NCBI GenBank assembly: GCA_036011305.1
Contig: DASCNA010000267.1
Location: 1 to 64,000, forward strand
Source: DASCNA01 sp036011305
GTDB taxonomy: Bacteria; Verrucomicrobiota; Lentisphaeria; Victivallales; GWF2-38-69
Length of the DNA stretch: 64,000 nt
Direction of reading: 5' to 3'
Under the pieces are notes generated by a model. It was not told where the DNA came from, searched no databases, and saw only the letters and a program-made list of their open reading frames with translations. This document shows, piece by piece, positions 1 to 8,781 of the stretch. The stretch's first letter is position 1. Each line of letters begins with the position of its first letter. The translations under genes and the position numbers were made by a program.

Positions 1-2
1 AA

Positions 3-80
3 GAAATTTTTAAAACCTACAAAGAAAGTGTAGTTCATGCAGTGGCTTCAATGGGTGATGTTTCTGAACACATGAATTAA
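3..80 (+). CDS. 3' end of an unidentified gene (partial)
   Basis: An open frame enters from the left edge and stops at TAA 78-80. It encodes only about 25 residues, ending VSEHMN. There is too little sequence to recognise a family. The frame is uninterrupted and AT-rich like its surroundings, so it is probably the C-terminus of a real gene, but chance cannot be excluded. Confidence 0.3.
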   Translation, partial: EIFKTYKESVVHAVASMGDVSEHMN

Positions 81-105
81 CATAAAACTTATAATGCATT
101 ACTGA

Positions 106-405
106 TCAGATAGTTCTATTTCGCGACAGCGACTATATAGAGTTGGGTTTAGTAAAGGTAGAAATCATATTTACCCTTTTACTGATTCTGGAAATAATCT
201 TATTTTTGTCCCTGCAGGTAAAAAAATTATTAGGACAGATTATGCAACTGACCGGTTTAATCAGATTTTAACTTATGCCAGTAAAAAATATATTTATACT
301 AGCTATGGTATTTCTCCACAAAAAAATCCAGATTGGATTTTTAGCCTTTATCATAATTTTAACGACATTATTATAGGAAATACTAGCGCTGCTGTTGGAT
401 CTTAA
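106..405 (+). pseudogene. ORF remnant without a start codon
   Basis: The frame is open for 99 codons between a TGA at 103-105 and a TAA at 403-405. It encodes a plausible, mixed-composition sequence (for example GRNHIYPFTDSGNN and NPDWIFSLYHNFND), which is longer than expected by chance at this AT content. There is no in-frame ATG, GTG or TTG near its 5' end and no ribosome binding site, so it looks like the surviving 3' part of a decayed or deleted gene. I do not recognise the family. It lies between the partial gene at the left edge and the convergent helicase gene. Confidence 0.35.
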
Positions 406-422
406 TTGAACTCTATTTCTCC

Positions 423-468
423 AATAATAATAAATACTGTAAAGAAGAATAGTATATATATTATTATT
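423..468. terminator. AT-rich inverted repeat between convergent genes
   Basis: AATAATAA at 423-430 pairs with TTATTATT at 461-468, and ATACT at 434-438 pairs with AGTAT at 451-455. The hairpin lies between the remnant at 106-405 and the end of the minus-strand helicase, where a bidirectional terminator would be expected. The stem is nearly all A-T, so its strength is doubtful. Confidence 0.25.
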
Positions 469-514
469 TTGCAGAAGGACAAAATAAAATAATAATTATA
501 GGTTTGGTTTATCT

Positions 515-2542
515 TCAGATATCAAACTCATCATAAAAGCTTGAGAAAGCACTATTCACAAAATTATCTTCTACTTTTGTGATTTTTTGACCAGTATATT
601 CTATTAACTCCTCTGGGAGTTCTGCTAAAAATTCTGAAGGCATTTGGTAGGATTGTGAACCATATTTGTACCTCATCTTAGCATTGGTTAAAATTAATTT
701 ATGCTTTGCTCTTGTTAATGCAACATAAAATAGTCTACGCTCTTCATCAACATCTCTCTCTTCTAAAGAACGTGAATGAGGGAACATATTTTGTTCCATT
801 CCTACAATAAAGACGCATGGAAATTCCAAGCCCTTGGCTGAATGTACCGTTAGTAAGGTTACAGAATTCTGACCGTCTTCTTCATCTACTTTGTCATTGT
901 CATCGGAAAGAGAGAATGTTTCTAAAAAGTCTGTCATAGTTACACTGTCATCCGCAGAATCCTCAAATTCAGCAATGGCACTTATAAATTCTAAAACATT
1001 TTCACGCCTGGTTTCTGCTTCTGTTATATTTTTATAAATTTTTTGAAATCCGTTCAAATAACCAATTTCACCTAAAAAGAATTTAGTTTTATTCGCCAGA
1101 TCCCCGGGTTGAGTGAACTGATGAGTCCATTTCTTAATAGCAGTATAAAAATCATTTACACTTGTTTTTTGTCTTGGTGACAAAGTATTTCTGAAGCTTT
1201 CCACACCAAAAACTTCACACAGAGAAAGGCTTGAATGACCGGTTTGAAAGTCTCGTAAATGTTCAATAAATTTTTTGCCAAGTCCTCGTGAAGGGACACT
1301 CAATACTCTAAATAAACTTTGATTATCTCTAGTATTTGCCAGTAACTTTATGTATGCAATGGCATCTCTGATCTCCTTGCGTTCATAAAATGATTTTGAA
1401 CCTACTAGACGGTAGGGAATATGGTCTTTCCTTAATTCCTGTTCAAAAAGTCTTGACTGATGATTTGATCTGTATAATATTGCTATATCTTTGTAATTAT
1501 AATCAATGTTTTCAGACATTACTCTGTAAATATAATGAGATACAAATCTTGCTTCACATAGATCATTTTCCGTTGTACATATTTTTATTCTTTCACCAGT
1601 GCCGTTATCTGACCATAATTTTTTATTATGTCGTCGTTTATTTCCTGAAATAAAATTATTTGCGGCATTAAGTATTGTATTGGTTGATCTATAGTTTTGT
1701 TCAAGTTTTATGATTTTTGTATTTGGGAAATATTGCGGAAAATCAAGAATATTTTCTATTTGTGCACCACGCCAGCCATAAATACTTTGATCATCATCTC
1801 CAACAACACAAATATTATTTTTTGGATTTGTCAGTAATTTTATTATATTAAACTGAGCTACATTTGTATCCTGAAACTCATCTACAAGAATATATTTATA
1901 TTTTTCTCTGTATTTTGCCAGTACTTCACTATTTTCCTGCCAGAGTTTTACTGTATATAAAAGAATATCATCAAAATCAAGCATATTCTGATTAATCAGT
2001 GTTTCCTGATATTTTTCATAAGTTTTAGCCATTGTCGTTTCAAAATAACCATTGGCTTTTTTACTGTATTCATCTGGCAGCATGAGGTCCTGTTTGGCTT
2101 TTCCAATCATAGATTTATAAACATTTAAATCTATTTCCAAATCTGTGAAATTAAGTTCAGCAATAACTTGTTTAAGTACTCCTTTTTGATCAATGTCATC
2201 TGCAATTGCAAAACCAGAATGCAGTACAAGATGGTCACTTTCTGCTCTTAAAACTTTCATGCAGAAAGCATGAAATGTTCCGAGAAAAAGTTTAGATGAT
2301 GATTCTTGATCTATCAGTTTTGCAATCCTCTCTTTCATCTCCCTTGCAGCTTTATTTGTAAAAGTCAATGCAATTATGCTATCTGCGGGTATCCAGTTTT
2401 CTAATAAATTCGCTATCCTGTAAGTTATGACGCTTGTTTTGCCGGTGCCTGCTCCTGCCAATACAAGAACAGGTCCGTTAATTGTTTCAACCGCTTTTTG
2501 TTGTGATGGATTTAAAGAACTTAAAATATCAGATTTGATCAT
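515..2542 (-). CDS. rep: Rep-like superfamily 1 DNA helicase (UvrD/Rep/PcrA family)
   Basis: ATP-dependent 3'-5' DNA helicase of 675 aa, close to the usual Rep length. Visible motifs in order are Q-motif LNPSQQKAVE (10-19), Walker A GAGTGKT (30-36), TFTNKAAREM (Ia), LVDEFQDTN (II), GDDDQSIYGWRGA (III), LEQNYRST (IV), LLTVHSAKGLEFP (V) and FYVALTRAKHKL (VI). The stretch ILYRSNHQSRLFEQELR and a C-terminus with PSEFLAELPEE resemble Rep more than UvrD, and the C-terminal tail ends soon after motif VI. It would unwind DNA at stalled forks or in repair in the cytoplasm. Its ATG lies 6 bases past the purO stop, so the two are probably co-transcribed, but I see no clear Shine-Dalgarno sequence. UvrD or PcrA is the alternative name. 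Confidence 0.88.
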   Translation of the reverse strand: MIKSDILSSLNPSQQKAVETINGPVLVLAGAGTGKTSVITYRIANLLENWIPADSIIALTFTNKAAREMKERIAKLIDQESSSKLFLGTFHAFCMKVLRAESDHLVLHSGFAIADDIDQKGVLKQVIAELNFTDLEIDLNVYKSMIGKAKQDLMLPDEYSKKANGYFETTMAKTYEKYQETLINQNMLDFDDILLYTVKLWQENSEVLAKYREKYKYILVDEFQDTNVAQFNIIKLLTNPKNNICVVGDDDQSIYGWRGAQIENILDFPQYFPNTKIIKLEQNYRSTNTILNAANNFISGNKRRHNKKLWSDNGTGERIKICTTENDLCEARFVSHYIYRVMSENIDYNYKDIAILYRSNHQSRLFEQELRKDHIPYRLVGSKSFYERKEIRDAIAYIKLLANTRDNQSLFRVLSVPSRGLGKKFIEHLRDFQTGHSSLSLCEVFGVESFRNTLSPRQKTSVNDFYTAIKKWTHQFTQPGDLANKTKFFLGEIGYLNGFQKIYKNITEAETRRENVLEFISAIAEFEDSADDSVTMTDFLETFSLSDDNDKVDEEDGQNSVTLLTVHSAKGLEFPCVFIVGMEQNMFPHSRSLEERDVDEERRLFYVALTRAKHKLILTNAKMRYKYGSQSYQMPSEFLAELPEELIEYTGQKITKVEDNFVNSAFSSFYDEFDI

Positions 2543-2548
2543 AATTGT

Positions 2549-3187
2549 CTATTTGTCGATATCTGCTGAAAGGGTAAAGTTATCTTCATGTGCGTAAACA
2601 GCTGCGGCAGTTACTGGTTTTTCAAGATTAGTAAATACTCCCTTATCAAAAATATATTTTTGTGCATCACATGCGGAACTGACATCAAATTTAACATCTT
2701 TATAGTGAGAAGAAGGAGTATCATGTTCATAAGTAGCAACATAAAATGCTAAACCAGGTTTTAAATCAAAAGCTTTAACATGGATAGAATCTTTTTTTAC
2801 AATTGAGAGAAAGCCGCCATTTGAATTCAAACTGATAATACCTGCAATTCTTGGAGTATTAAAATCATCTTTCTCATAATCCATAGCGAGCATTGATAAG
2901 GCTAAAGCATCTCTTGCAGGATAACCCATTGCCAACTTTTCTGTAATAGGATCAGTATGTGAACCATTGGATACTACTGCATGTTCTTTTGTAATTCTTA
3001 TGCAGTTGTAAGCAATATATGGATTTTTTGATAAATCTGCTTCAAATCCCTTCCTTGGAAGAACTGAAACTTTGTTGTTTAGTAACCTTGTTTCTCTGTT
3101 TGGAAAAGAGCGTGATGAAACTCTATACATACCAACTGAATGACCTACTTCATTCATTCCAATAGCAACAATTCTACCTACGTACAT
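2549..3187 (-). CDS. purO: Archaeal-type IMP cyclohydrolase PurO
   Basis: This 212-residue protein matches the PurO family, which closes the second ring of purines (FAICAR to IMP) in archaea and is unrelated to bacterial PurH. Family signatures visible are the N-terminus MYVGRIVAIG, YRVSSRSFPNR, the NPYIAYNCI segment, SNGSHTDPI and the MDYEKDDFNTPRIAGI block. Length is close to the roughly 200 aa of archaeal enzymes. A GGAG Shine-Dalgarno 7 bases before the ATG supports the start. It precedes the rep-like helicase by 6 bases and follows threonine synthase by 62 bases. In a bacterium this implies purine synthesis with a stand-alone cyclohydrolase, or a supplement to PurH, which is not in this window. 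Confidence 0.88.
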   Translation of the reverse strand: MYVGRIVAIGMNEVGHSVGMYRVSSRSFPNRETRLLNNKVSVLPRKGFEADLSKNPYIAYNCIRITKEHAVVSNGSHTDPITEKLAMGYPARDALALSMLAMDYEKDDFNTPRIAGIISLNSNGGFLSIVKKDSIHVKAFDLKPGLAFYVATYEHDTPSSHYKDVKFDVSSACDAQKYIFDKGVFTNLEKPVTAAAVYAHEDNFTLSADIDK

Positions 3188-3249
3188 AATTTACTCCATT
3201 TTATTTATCTTCTAATTAAAACTAAATTAAGCGATTGTTATGCAGTTTT

Positions 3250-4536
3250 TTAAGTGTTAATAGCAGTTTTGACAGCTTCAAGGGTTGTTTCCACGGTTCG
3301 GGGAATGTTTCTATATTTACCTTCAATACCGTAATCATGAAGTTTATTTAAATGATAGTTAATCACTGCATCAGGATCTTTAAGAATATTTCCAGTTAAA
3401 ATTCCTACAGCTGAACATTCTTTATCAATAACACCGGATTCTACTAATTTCTTTGCACCTGCTACAACACAGCATGAAGCTGGTTCAGCTCCTATTCCAG
3501 ATACATCGACCATAGCTTTTGCATCCATAATTTCCTGTTCTGATACTTCTTCTACTATCCCCTTTGACCATTCAATTCCTCTAAGAGATTTTTCCCATGA
3601 TATTGGATTCCCTATTTTTATCGCTGTAGCTATAGTTTCAGGATTCAAAACAGGTTTATATTGTGTTCTGTTTTTCCACATTCTATATAGAGGATTTGCA
3701 CCTGCTGCTTGTATAACTGCTATCCTGGGGATTTTATTAATTATGCCTAATTCATATAACTCTTTAAGCCCTTTGGTCAATGCCGTATTATTTCCAAGGT
3801 TGCCTCCAGGAATAATGAACCAGTCAGGTACTTGCCAGTCGAGTTGTTGTAAAACTTCAAATCCGATTGCTTTTTGTCCTTCAATTCTAAATGGATTAAT
3901 TGAGTTTAGCAAATAGATATTTAATTTTTCAGAAACTTTTTGAACAAGTCCCATAGCATCATCAAAGTTACCTTCTATCTGTAATGTTAATCCTCCGTAT
4001 GCTAAAGCCTGTGCTAATTTTCCGTAAGCAATTTTACCTGAGGGAATAAAAATTATTGATTTAAATCCTGCTTTTGCTGCATATGCAGCCATACTGGCAC
4101 TTGTATTGCCTGTGCTTGCGCATGCTACAGTTTTAGCTCCTAGTAAATTTGCTGCAGTAATACCGCAGGTCATTCCGCGATCTTTGAAACTAGCTGTTGG
4201 GTTTTCTCCTTCATGTTTTAGAAGAAAATTTTTAATTCCTGAATACTCACCGGCTTTACCGGCTTCGTACATTCTTGTATTTCCTTCATACTTTGTAATG
4301 ATTTGTTCCGGAGGCAGATCTAAAATAAGTTCTTTATAACGCCATACTCCTGAAGCATCAGGGCCTTTTTTAGCTTTCCAGCGATTTTCCCATGTGGATA
4401 GGAGATAATTTTTATCTATAGTCTGTAAATTACGTTTAACATCAAGCAGTCCACCGCAATCACAAGTATATCTTAAATCTATGATATCATAAGTTTTAGA
4501 ACAGTTTATACATTCAAGCCAAGTTTCAATATTCAT
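3250..4536 (-). CDS. thrC: Threonine synthase
   Basis: PLP enzyme converting O-phosphohomoserine to threonine. The N-terminus carries a zinc-ribbon-like CxxC...CxC set (Cys 9, 12, 25, 27), found in one subgroup of threonine synthases. The PLP lysine is in NPTASFKDRG (about Lys118), the phosphate loop is ASTGNTSASMA, and a glycine-rich segment IPGGNLGNN follows. I chose the ATG at 4536 (428 aa). An in-frame GTG at 4545 is also possible, and neither has a good ribosome binding site. It is monocistronic or leads into purO. No attenuator or riboswitch was seen upstream. Confidence 0.9.
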   Translation of the reverse strand: MNIETWLECINCSKTYDIIDLRYTCDCGGLLDVKRNLQTIDKNYLLSTWENRWKAKKGPDASGVWRYKELILDLPPEQIITKYEGNTRMYEAGKAGEYSGIKNFLLKHEGENPTASFKDRGMTCGITAANLLGAKTVACASTGNTSASMAAYAAKAGFKSIIFIPSGKIAYGKLAQALAYGGLTLQIEGNFDDAMGLVQKVSEKLNIYLLNSINPFRIEGQKAIGFEVLQQLDWQVPDWFIIPGGNLGNNTALTKGLKELYELGIINKIPRIAVIQAAGANPLYRMWKNRTQYKPVLNPETIATAIKIGNPISWEKSLRGIEWSKGIVEEVSEQEIMDAKAMVDVSGIGAEPASCCVVAGAKKLVESGVIDKECSAVGILTGNILKDPDAVINYHLNKLHDYGIEGKYRNIPRTVETTLEAVKTAINT

Positions 4537-4566
4537 TTGTTTCACACTATTAAAAGTTAATTATGT

Positions 4567-4596
4567 ACTATATAGATATTTTCATATAATAATCAA
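4567..4596 (-). promoter_or_regulatory. Possible sigma-70 promoter for thrC
   Basis: On the minus strand TTGATT (4591-4596) is followed after 18 bases by TATAGT (4567-4572), about 30 bases before the thrC start. The match is fair, but such hexamers are frequent in AT-rich DNA. Confidence 0.3.
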
Positions 4597-4710
4597 TGGT
4601 AAAATTTTAATGATATTATAGATAAATCTAAAAATAAATAATTTAAACAATACATTAGCTTATAATATATTAAATTTTAGTGAGATAAGCAAGAAATATT
4701 ATTTTCATAT

Positions 4711-6288
4711 TTAATGTATGGCATTGCTGTATGCAAAATAGGTCAATAGATATTGCGCATATGACCATGATAAGTTGTGGAAACTGGTCTGAACTCCTGT
4801 GGTTCTATTAATCTGTTCTGACATAGTATATTTACTTCCGGAAGTGCTGTTTTTATTATCAATATATTTATAAATCAGCTCCATGACACTGTTACCTTTT
4901 GTGATATATTCATATTGATTTTTTTCTTTTGCTAACAGATAATAATATTGAGCTAATGCTGTAGAGCATATAAACCATGGATTACCTAGTTTTTTAGGGT
5001 CATTCCATGTTGCACCTGTATATAAATCTCCTGGATATCGACCTAAAAGAGCAACACCTTCTGCGGTGTCTTTGTTTATTTTATATGGATCCATATTATC
5101 AGGTTTGAATGCCTGGGTTAGCAGTGTAACAGTTTTTTGAACTCTGCTGGATGCCGGGAAGAAATTTTTTTGTGCAAGTTTAATAATATTTAAAAATTTT
5201 GAAGATGTTTTTTTACTTTTTATCAATTCAATATATACCCATGAATCTTTTTGAGAAATTTCATATAAATTTCCATATAAAATACCAAGTAAAACCGAAC
5301 TGTTAAGTCCCATTCCTCTATATTTTAAATACTTGTTATTTGAATGATTCGGAAGCATAGGGAACTGTAATCTAGAAGGAATATTTGACCCCTCTCTATA
5401 GCATTCATATGCCTTTTTCTTATAATTGAATTTACCCCAGTGTTTGACTATTAATTGAGCTAATTTTATAGATGTATTAAGATAGCTAATGGCATTATAT
5501 TTATCGTTAAGTTTTATTGAAAGTGCTGCCCCCAGTACAAGTGCTTTAAGTTGGACCATTTCAGTAAAGAAATGCTTCCCTTTGCATGATTCCCATAAAT
5601 CATAATTGTTTTTGTTATAGTTAACCTTAATATACTTGAGATAAGTTGAAATTAAGCCATACCCGTTCTTATTGTATAAATTATTGCTAACATATTTTTT
5701 ACCATATTTAGTATTTTTTATAGTGGGATTATGATCAATTAATACATTGGCAAAATCAGAGAGAACTATTGAGCGAATTGCCGGTCCGTCAAACTGAGGA
5801 TTAATCCAGGTTAAATCAGGTTGCCCTGATAAATAAAATCTGGTTATACCCGGAGTATAATTTTGTTGTTTTGAAATAAACTTTAGCCAATCTATATAGT
5901 TTAGCATATATTGACCATATTTATTAATATTTGTTTGATCGTTGTCTTTAACGGCTTTTTTAAACAGGCCATTAATAGCCATCATTACGACGCCTGTATC
6001 TCTTGCCCATGAGTACATATAGCCTGTCTTAGATTTTTGATTTCCTGGATTGTGAATATCGAATGGAGCAGCAACAACTGAACCCGGTATAGATTTATTA
6101 TTAGTATTAGAGTTTGGATAGTGTGCTTTTGGGAACTGGTTTGTTTTAATAGTTATATTTTTTTCTAAATTCAATTCAATATTAGAAATAACTGAACTTT
6201 GAAAAAAATCAGTCCCATAAGCAGAATAAGTAACAAAAATACAGAGTAGAGGGGTAATAAAAAAAGGAATATAAAATTTTGATTTCAT
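4711..6288 (-). CDS. Secreted glucoamylase, glycoside hydrolase family 15 (fungal-like)
   Basis: Predicted glucan 1,4-alpha-glucosidase of 525 aa that would release glucose from starch or glycogen. Residues 1-25 form a signal peptide, so it acts in the periplasm or outside. GH15 landmarks are YMYSWARDTG (90-99, the substrate-binding W-x-RD segment), QFDGPAIR (165-172), DLWESCKG with the presumed catalytic acid Glu233, a GNPWFICSTALAQ block, and the C-terminal SEQINRTTG with the presumed base Glu491 followed by LSWSYAQYLL. The arrangement resembles the eukaryotic-type GH15 branch rather than bacterial glucodextranases. A GGAG/AAGG ribosome site lies just before the ATG. It follows the EEP protein by 32 bases, so they probably share a transcript. 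Starch-binding domains are absent. Confidence 0.85.
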   Translation of the reverse strand: MKSKFYIPFFITPLLCIFVTYSAYGTDFFQSSVISNIELNLEKNITIKTNQFPKAHYPNSNTNNKSIPGSVVAAPFDIHNPGNQKSKTGYMYSWARDTGVVMMAINGLFKKAVKDNDQTNINKYGQYMLNYIDWLKFISKQQNYTPGITRFYLSGQPDLTWINPQFDGPAIRSIVLSDFANVLIDHNPTIKNTKYGKKYVSNNLYNKNGYGLISTYLKYIKVNYNKNNYDLWESCKGKHFFTEMVQLKALVLGAALSIKLNDKYNAISYLNTSIKLAQLIVKHWGKFNYKKKAYECYREGSNIPSRLQFPMLPNHSNNKYLKYRGMGLNSSVLLGILYGNLYEISQKDSWVYIELIKSKKTSSKFLNIIKLAQKNFFPASSRVQKTVTLLTQAFKPDNMDPYKINKDTAEGVALLGRYPGDLYTGATWNDPKKLGNPWFICSTALAQYYYLLAKEKNQYEYITKGNSVMELIYKYIDNKNSTSGSKYTMSEQINRTTGVQTSFHNLSWSYAQYLLTYFAYSNAIH

Positions 6289-6320
6289 TTCCTTCTTCTC
6301 TCCAATTTATATATTAATTA

Positions 6321-7061
6321 TTACTGAATTTCAAAATCCATTAATACAGGCAGATGATCAGATAATTTTATATCAGGTACTTCAAAGTTTGTAACTTTAA
6401 TTTCCTTTGAACACAAAATAAAATCGAGTTGGTGTTTTGGTTTCCATGCAGGAAAAGTAGGCAGGTTGTTTACATTAGGATTAACGAGGCCCAACTCATT
6501 TTGTACATAATTAATTTCTTTTGTCCCACTGAATGTATTAAAGTCACCTGCGATAATAACTGGACATTTTTTAGTGGATAGTAAATTAGCCATATGTTGA
6601 AGTTGCATTTTTCTTACTCTTTTTGATAATGATAAATGCAGAAGAAAAAATCTATATGTTCCCATATCCAATTCAATAATTAATTTTTTAAAGCCTCCTG
6701 GGAAATAATGATAAACTCCATTTGACTGTTTTTCTCTGGTTAGTATAGCATTTCCCTGTTTTCTTAAAATAGGAATTATTTTGCCTGAAATACTATCACC
6801 GTACTTTGTTGAACCGTGTGAATAGTGACTTAAATAATTACTTATTTTTTCAACCTGATTAATGCTTGAAGTCCTATATGAACCGGTATCTACTTCAATT
6901 AATCCGACAATATCAGCCTTTGTGGAGTTTATAAAACGGCTTATTTTATTAAATTGGAATCTGGTAGGCAAAAAATGTCTTGAAATATTGAGAATGCTGG
7001 CAGGTAAACTGTTAGGTGCTCCTGTTGCGTATGCTATATTATAGACTAAAACTCGACTCAT
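6321..7061 (-). CDS. Endonuclease/exonuclease/phosphatase (EEP) family protein
   Basis: This 246-aa protein has the DNase I/EEP fold motifs: N-terminal YNIAYATG, VGLIEVDTG with the metal-binding Glu, GDFNTF (general acid Asp and Asn), LDFILCS, and the terminal SDHLPVLMDF with the catalytic His. The family cleaves phosphodiester bonds in nucleic acids, phosphoinositides or other phosphate esters. The substrate cannot be told from sequence. No clear signal peptide is visible, so it is probably cytoplasmic. It is followed 32 bases later by the secreted glucoamylase. It is shorter than ExoIII-type repair nucleases and lacks their typical motifs, so a repair role is less likely. Confidence 0.75.
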   Translation of the reverse strand: MSRVLVYNIAYATGAPNSLPASILNISRHFLPTRFQFNKISRFINSTKADIVGLIEVDTGSYRTSSINQVEKISNYLSHYSHGSTKYGDSISGKIIPILRKQGNAILTREKQSNGVYHYFPGGFKKLIIELDMGTYRFFLLHLSLSKRVRKMQLQHMANLLSTKKCPVIIAGDFNTFSGTKEINYVQNELGLVNPNVNNLPTFPAWKPKHQLDFILCSKEIKVTNFEVPDIKLSDHLPVLMDFEIQ

Positions 7062-7271
7062 AGTTATTTAAAATTCCTTAGTTCTATATTGCTCAATCTC
7101 TATATTAAAATTAACTGAAAACTATAAAAAATCAATGCTTTTTTAACTACTTGAATAATGATAATAAAAATATAGTGTTTTTGCGAATTCAGCTTAAATT
7201 GATTAAATTGTAATATCATGTTACTATTTAGTAATATAAATAGTCATCTATCTATCTAGGAATAATAAATT

Positions 7272-8768
7272 ATGATATTAGATTTTTTACTATATTCACA
7301 GTTACAATTTAGTACATGGTTTGTTCTTTTTGTATTTTTTATTGTTTTAGACGTTATAACAATAATTCATGTTCTGATCAATAAACATGATGAAGCATCA
7401 AGTGCTTTATTATGGATATTTTTGATAATTGTACTTAATGTAATCGGTGTAATAATATATGTAATCTTAGGAATTAACAGAGTTAATTCAACCGGCTCCA
7501 GGATAGAAAAAGCACATATTAAAATGCTTAACTTAAGAAAATCTGAGAATCGTCTTTCAAAATATTTAAATGCCTTGCTCAAGTTTAATTATTCAGGTCC
7601 AACTAAAGATTATCTGAAGATTATGGATAGGATTTTGCCTGAAACATACCCTGTAACCGGAAATAAGGTTTACTTGCTGGAAGACGGTACTGCAGCCTAC
7701 CCGAGAATGTTAAAGGCTATACAGAATGCAAAAGATCATATTCATCTACAATCTTATATTATAATGAATGATAGGATTGCTACAAAACTTTTTGATGCCT
7801 TGGCTGATAAAGCAAAAAATGATGGCGTAAAAGTAAAAGTTTTGTTTGATAGACTTGGGAGCAAGAAAGCTTATTCAAAACATTTTTTTAATAAGTGGGC
7901 TGGAAAAAGTCATAATTTTGAAATAAGAGCCTTTTCAAAGTTTAATCTCCTTGCCCCATATAGAATCCAACTTAGGAACCACAGGAAGTTATTAATTTGC
8001 GATGGTAAAATAGCATTTATAGGAGGAATTAATATTAGCACAGCAAACATTGTTAACCTCAAAAATAAATATATACATGATCTGCACTGTGAAATTACCG
8101 GTCCTTCTATAGGTGAATTCCAATTTTCATTTCTCAGAGACTGGAATTTTGTTACAAAAATAAAACCTTATGATTTATTGAGTAAAGCAAATTATTTTCC
8201 TATTCCTAAGAAATGCGGTAATGCAATTGTGAGGGCAATACCTTCAGGACCTGGGCAGGCTTATGAAGCGTCTAAAAAACTGTTTATGAGTGCTGTTGCT
8301 GGAGCAAAAGAATCAATCTGGATAATTACCCCTTATTTTGTACCTGATAAATCTTTCATACAATTGCTATGCATGGCATCCGCCAGAGGTGTTGATATCA
8401 GGATTATAATTCCACAGAATAACAATCATTGGTATGTTAGGTATGCTACTAGAAGTTTCTACAATACTCTACTGAAATATAATATTAGAATCTTTGAGAA
8501 AAAGGGATTATTTTCTCATGTTAAAGCTACGCTCATTGATGGAACATGGGGAACTATGGGGTCAAGCAATTGTGATATGAGAAGTTTCAGATTGAATTAT
8601 GAATTAGATTTTGCTGTTGAGGATGAAGATTTTATTAATACACTGCATAGGCAGTTTTTACATGAAATTAAAGGTTCGGATGAAATAACTGCTTCTGTTA
8701 GAATGAATAGAACCTTCTATGAGGAAATTATTGAAGATTTCTGCTCTTTGCTCACTCCTATTTTATGA
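7272..8768 (+). CDS. cls: Cardiolipin synthase-like phospholipase D protein
   Basis: This 498-aa membrane enzyme condenses phosphatidylglycerol to cardiolipin. Two N-terminal membrane helices (about 1-65, the second containing SSALLWIFLIIVLNVIGVII) are followed by two phospholipase D domains. Their HKD motifs are HRKLLICD (His237, Lys239, Asp244) and HVKATLID (His416, Lys418, Asp423), each followed by a Gly/Ser-rich GGINIS or GSSNCD. Length and layout fit ClsA-type enzymes. An AGGAATAA sequence precedes the ATG. It is the only plus-strand gene in the first 25 kb besides the left-edge fragments. It converges on recR with a 13-base gap. Confidence 0.9.
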   Translation: MILDFLLYSQLQFSTWFVLFVFFIVLDVITIIHVLINKHDEASSALLWIFLIIVLNVIGVIIYVILGINRVNSTGSRIEKAHIKMLNLRKSENRLSKYLNALLKFNYSGPTKDYLKIMDRILPETYPVTGNKVYLLEDGTAAYPRMLKAIQNAKDHIHLQSYIIMNDRIATKLFDALADKAKNDGVKVKVLFDRLGSKKAYSKHFFNKWAGKSHNFEIRAFSKFNLLAPYRIQLRNHRKLLICDGKIAFIGGINISTANIVNLKNKYIHDLHCEITGPSIGEFQFSFLRDWNFVTKIKPYDLLSKANYFPIPKKCGNAIVRAIPSGPGQAYEASKKLFMSAVAGAKESIWIITPYFVPDKSFIQLLCMASARGVDIRIIIPQNNNHWYVRYATRSFYNTLLKYNIRIFEKKGLFSHVKATLIDGTWGTMGSSNCDMRSFRLNYELDFAVEDEDFINTLHRQFLHEIKGSDEITASVRMNRTFYEEIIEDFCSLLTPIL

Positions 8769-8781
8769 GTAAACTTTTATG

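Noticed and set aside
1390..1653. 87-codon plus-strand frame inside the helicase gene
   Set aside because: It lies opposite a well-conserved helicase coding region and encodes a hydrophobic, low-complexity product typical of AT-rich antisense frames.
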